This document shows, piece after piece, positions 60,331 through 64,000 of a stretch of 64,000 bases of DNA. This stretch comes from Elysia chlorotica. Lineage: Eukaryota > Mollusca > Gastropoda > Plakobranchidae. A program made the position numbers and the translations under genes. Below the pieces are notes generated by a model. The model ran no database searches, was not told where the DNA came from, and worked only from the letters and a program-made list of their open reading frames with translations. Numbering within the stretch: the first letter of the stretch is position 1; every line of letters begins with the position of its first letter. The DNA is taken from NCBI GenBank assembly GCA_003991915.1, contig RQTK01000080.1:96396-160395 (forward strand). The letters run 5' to 3'.

Positions 60331-62337
60331 TTAGTTTTATCGACATTATGGTAGCCACTTATTACCTTTTCCCGTTTAGCTGAATAGTTATTTCAACAAT
60401 TTTCTCCATATGCCATACATTTAGTTTGAATTTATGAAGGTTCTAACATCAAACGCATGACTACGGTAAATGTTATCTGCTTGTTTCTATCAAACTAAAA
60501 TTATAAGTAATTTGGATCTACATGGATATTTCAATACAAATGATCTAAAAGTGTAGGACAGATCATAATATAAGAATAAAGAAGACTTACAAGCGAATGC
60601 TCGAAAAACGTAATATAACATGTCCAACTGTGTGATTAAGTAATGCCCTGCGGCGAGCGTGCCTTCTTCTATTTCAATTGGAACGTAAAAATAAAACCCA
60701 AGCGAAAAAGAGATTCTAGCCGATGGAAATAATTATAGCTTATTAAATCAAACCTAAAATGAAATTCAGCATGCATTCGGATCTACCGTAGTTTTGTCAA
60801 TAGTATCGCTGTATTGCTGTGCATATTTAACTATTATTGTTAGTCTTGATATCTAAATCTAGCCACAATAAAGCACACACGTTGTTGTCACATCAACACA
60901 TTTTTACAACAAATATAGGAACTTCCACCAATAGAAGTAAAATGATCTCACATGCTTTTTACATGCGTTCATTGCCTTCGACATGTCTGTTAGAAAAGCT
61001 TAAGTTTACTTCACAGTGTAAACAAGTTACGGTTGATGCTGTAGCGCACAATATAAGTCGTTGATTTTCTCAGCAGGTGTGAAACTGTCACACAAATACT
61101 GCAGTGTTCACACACTTTGCTGCTCATGCAGTTAGTTAATTGTGATTTTAGAACTTTTTGTATTTTCTTTTATTGTTTGAAGGGGCATCGCCTTGTGCAT
61201 ATTTCTGAATTGTGTTTTAGCGCCATTCATCATTTTCGCAGCAACCGTATAATAATTATCATTCTACTTTTCTGAACTTTCTTCAACATACCTATATGGT
61301 TAATGAAAAAAATGTGAGCACTTCAGATGATCAAGATACTGACACTATTATTAGGATTCCTCACAACTAATTCATGATCACTGCGACTTAGGAATAATTA
61401 AAACACCGAAAAGAATAGAAGCCAGACAAGGAGCGTGGGATTGCTAAAGACTCCTAAAATCAATGATATCCTGCTGAGTTTCTGGCGGGAGGAGCCACAT
61501 TAGTACCCTCGAGAATTATGGAGCCAGATCTAAGAAAACATCATTGTGAAATGTATTAACATGAAAATTTAGGCGAGAAAGCAAGAACGACCTTAAGTAA
61601 AAAATATTAATACTGAGTGGAAATAAGAGCAAGGCGCGAAAATTAGTTTTGAAAATAATAGGGTGTGTTTTACCAAGGGATCGAATGTTTTGAACTTGTA
61701 GCCATAATGTAAGACAGCATTTGAGGTGAAATAATTATTTATACGCTTTCTGCTAGTGGAAAACTACATATAAAAAGATAATTCGAACTAACACTTTGCT
61801 CCGGAGAATATTTTTTCACCTAACATGTTGAGGACTTACACATTGGGCTGAAGATAATGATATAAAACATGCATGAAATTTTATGATTTTAACGTTTTTT
61901 GAGATTTATAGCAAACCAACTTAAACTCAGACCAATAACACAACAGCATAGAATATTTCTTTTTTACCTTCATCATGTAATTAGCTGTCGAAAATCGAGT
62001 TAAAGGTTGCTACCCCGTGGCTCTGGAATCAGTTCAGGCGACATTCGGATCTGAAACGCAAGAAAGAGTTAAAGCACTTTAAAAGATTTCCAATTTTATG
62101 GTCGGTTAGTTCGTGAAGTTACAGTCGGTATTTCAAAAAATCAAAATACATATAGATTAATAACAAAGAAGTCTTTAAACAACCATGGCAATGAAAAATT
62201 GTATTTCGAAGGTTTTAAAGGTTTTAAAGTTATTTCTGATGCACACACACACATACAAAGATAAACGCAAGATGGAAAAGAAAGAAAGAAACAGAAAAAA
62301 CAACAACAAAAACGTTCACCTTTTCTCAACCCTTCCA
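60331..62337. other. AT-rich DNA, no gene seen
   Basis: No feature recognised. Confidence 0.5.
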
Positions 62338-62574
62338 CATCTCTGTCTTTCTGTCTCTATATGCCTCTATATGCCTCTCTATGCCTCTCTATGCCTCTCT
62401 ATCTCTCTGTCTTTTCCATCTGTCTGTCTGCCTGTTTGTCTGTCTCTCCCTCCCACCTCCTCCACATCTCTTTGTCTCTCTCTATGTCTCTATCGCCTCT
62501 CTACCTCTCTCTACCTATCGCCTCTCTCTTTCTATCTATCTATCTGTCTGTATGTCTGTCTCCCTTTCCCTTTC

Positions 62575-62622
<48 letters not shown>

Positions 62623-62628
62623 CCTCTG
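62338..62628. repeat. TC-rich compound repeat with ATGCCTCT units
   Basis: Octanucleotide-like CTATATGCCTCT and CTATGCCTCT units at 62355-62400, TGTC and CTAT tracts, (TTTCCC)n near 62565 and a pure CT run to about 62618. Confidence 0.95.
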
Positions 62629-63754
62629 TAAGATAAGAGTGCATTGGCAAGTTTATAGATGCGTGGGATCCATAATCAATAGTTCGGTGATCGATTTTAA
62701 TTGAAATCTATACTCCATAAGATATAAGATACAATCATTTGTATTCATGTGATTGGGAATTCATGCTTAAAAATCGCGGCTCAAGACTGATCACCACAGC
62801 CGTTGCATTTTTAATAATCACATAATACATTGGTAGGGCATTGAAAGATGATAACAAATTTTCAAATGGAAAGTTTACATTATCTTCTTAAGTTCAGAAT
62901 CCTGTGTCGTCATGATGCTTAGATATTTATACCGTGTGCTAGTGATACATTGGCTTAGGAAAGTTAGAGTTGTCTTTTTTTCCTTCTTATCTTTTAAAGC
63001 AACAATTGTTGACAGAACGGAAGCAAGTAAAAAAGCAGGTGGACTTAAAAAATAAATCTTGGAACATAAAAGAGCGCAAAAGGTAATTTATGAATAACCA
63101 TAGGATTGAACGAAGGTAGAAAAGAGAGATCTGTAATCCTGAGATATCTATGTAAGCACAAGCTTTCACACTTCTACTGTACCATAATTTGTGGAGCTAA
63201 ACCGGCCAACTTACTATAGTTGAAACTGCTGCTGCTTTTCTGGTTCTTGATAATGCCTGCTTCGTATTGATCCAAGTCTAGATGTTATCTCTTATATTCG
63301 CCCCTAGATACATACAACGGGTCAGGCAAATGAAATTTACTGGCAATTATTGAGGATCATTTTAAGTTTGGAATACTGTTGGGCTTGTTTTCCTTTTTTA
63401 AGAATAAAGACTTACACTTTTAACAGTAAAAGCTTAGAGAGAAAATGTATATAAAAAAAAACTATGGACTCGTTGCTTTTGGATTTTTTTTATAAAGAGT
63501 CAAGAAGTTTTCATTCTTCCTGTATTTCGATACATGTTCTGGTCAGCTCTTTTTTCTCGTTACAAATCTGTCGGGAGTCGAAGCATCAAAGTTGCTGTCC
63601 AACTTCACATACTTCTCATTCTTCACTTTACTGTCTCTTCCACCCCATCGTCTCTGCCTCTCAATCAGAGAGCGTGCACTCTTTCTGGCTCTCTCTGACT
63701 GTTTATCAGTCAGTCTGTGTCTATCTGACTCTTTCACTGTCCTGTCTGTTTGTC
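62629..63754. other. AT-rich DNA, no gene seen
   Basis: TCTG/CAGTC-rich stretch near 63690-63750, otherwise nothing supported. Confidence 0.5.
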
Positions 63755-63764
63755 TCCCCCTCCC

Positions 63765-63817
<53 letters not shown>

Positions 63818-63820
63818 GTG
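63755..63820. repeat. (CT)n microsatellite
   Basis: CCCT lead-in followed by a CT run. The DNA after it to the right edge is AT-rich with no feature seen. Confidence 0.96.
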
Positions 63821-64000
63821 AGTCTCTCCACTTTTTATTCTATGATTATTGTAATGTTGTGGGCAGAGTGTGTTTATCTATCTGTTGATTGTTTCAGTGA
63901 AACGCATATGTTTTATTATAATTTGACAATCAATGAAAACATTTTTAAATTTATGATTGGATGACATTGGTTAGACGATAATGCCTAATGGTTTAAGTCA

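Overview
This is an AT-rich eukaryotic, almost certainly animal, window of 64 kb. Support for this comes from intron-split ankyrin-repeat exons with GT/AG junctions, decayed non-LTR retrotransposon and Helitron fragments, dense microsatellites of the GA, GATA and CAA types, and a dispersed repeat with a core that looks like one I associate with molluscs. The best guess is a gastropod or other mollusc. The phylum rests on repeat texture and memory of such genomes, so it is less certain than 'metazoan'. There is no prokaryotic gene organisation.

Two protein-coding loci can be supported, both on the minus strand. (1) At 1162-5398 lie the first four recognisable exons of an ankyrin-repeat and death-domain gene (ANKDD1A/B type). 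Intron phases are compatible, and the two ankyrin exons are exactly 99 nt each. The rest of the gene, including further ankyrin repeats and the death domain, should lie off the left edge. (2) At about 26505-29913 there is a single very large coding exon of up to 1119 codons. It encodes a basic, Ser/Arg-rich, largely disordered protein that I do not recognise. It is preceded by an acceptor and by a short upstream ORF whose stop overlaps the main start codon. It is followed within tens of bases by a 1.2-kb minisatellite of about 58-bp units.

The rest is introns, intergenic DNA and repeats. Mobile-element remains are: a 5'-truncated LINE at 30399-30934 flanked by a 34-bp near-identical target-site duplication; two minus-strand copies of the C-terminal end of another LINE (3509-3685 and 42175-42630), both ending at the same stop codon; and an internally deleted Helitron (11148-11645, minus) in which the upstream protein region is fused to the C-terminal helicase motif. 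There is also an unclassified repeat of about 700-870 bp (39220-40090, 54230-54930, partial 12380-12755, inverted piece near 17560-17645), one copy of which carries a nested SINE-like insertion. Finally there are three copies of that SINE-like repeat (463-645, 21021-21206, 39496-39585) and a near-identical ~155-bp pair ending in poly(C) (33115-33288, 42801-42974).

Simple repeats are very abundant. All clear (CAA)n tracts run in the same orientation on the plus strand. A 175-base assembly gap (18801-18975) sits inside a GA tract. From about 43 to 64 kb no gene is convincing. One open 73-nt segment with good splice signals at 50141-50213 (+) is a candidate exon. I see no confident tRNA, rRNA or snRNA gene and no CRISPR array.
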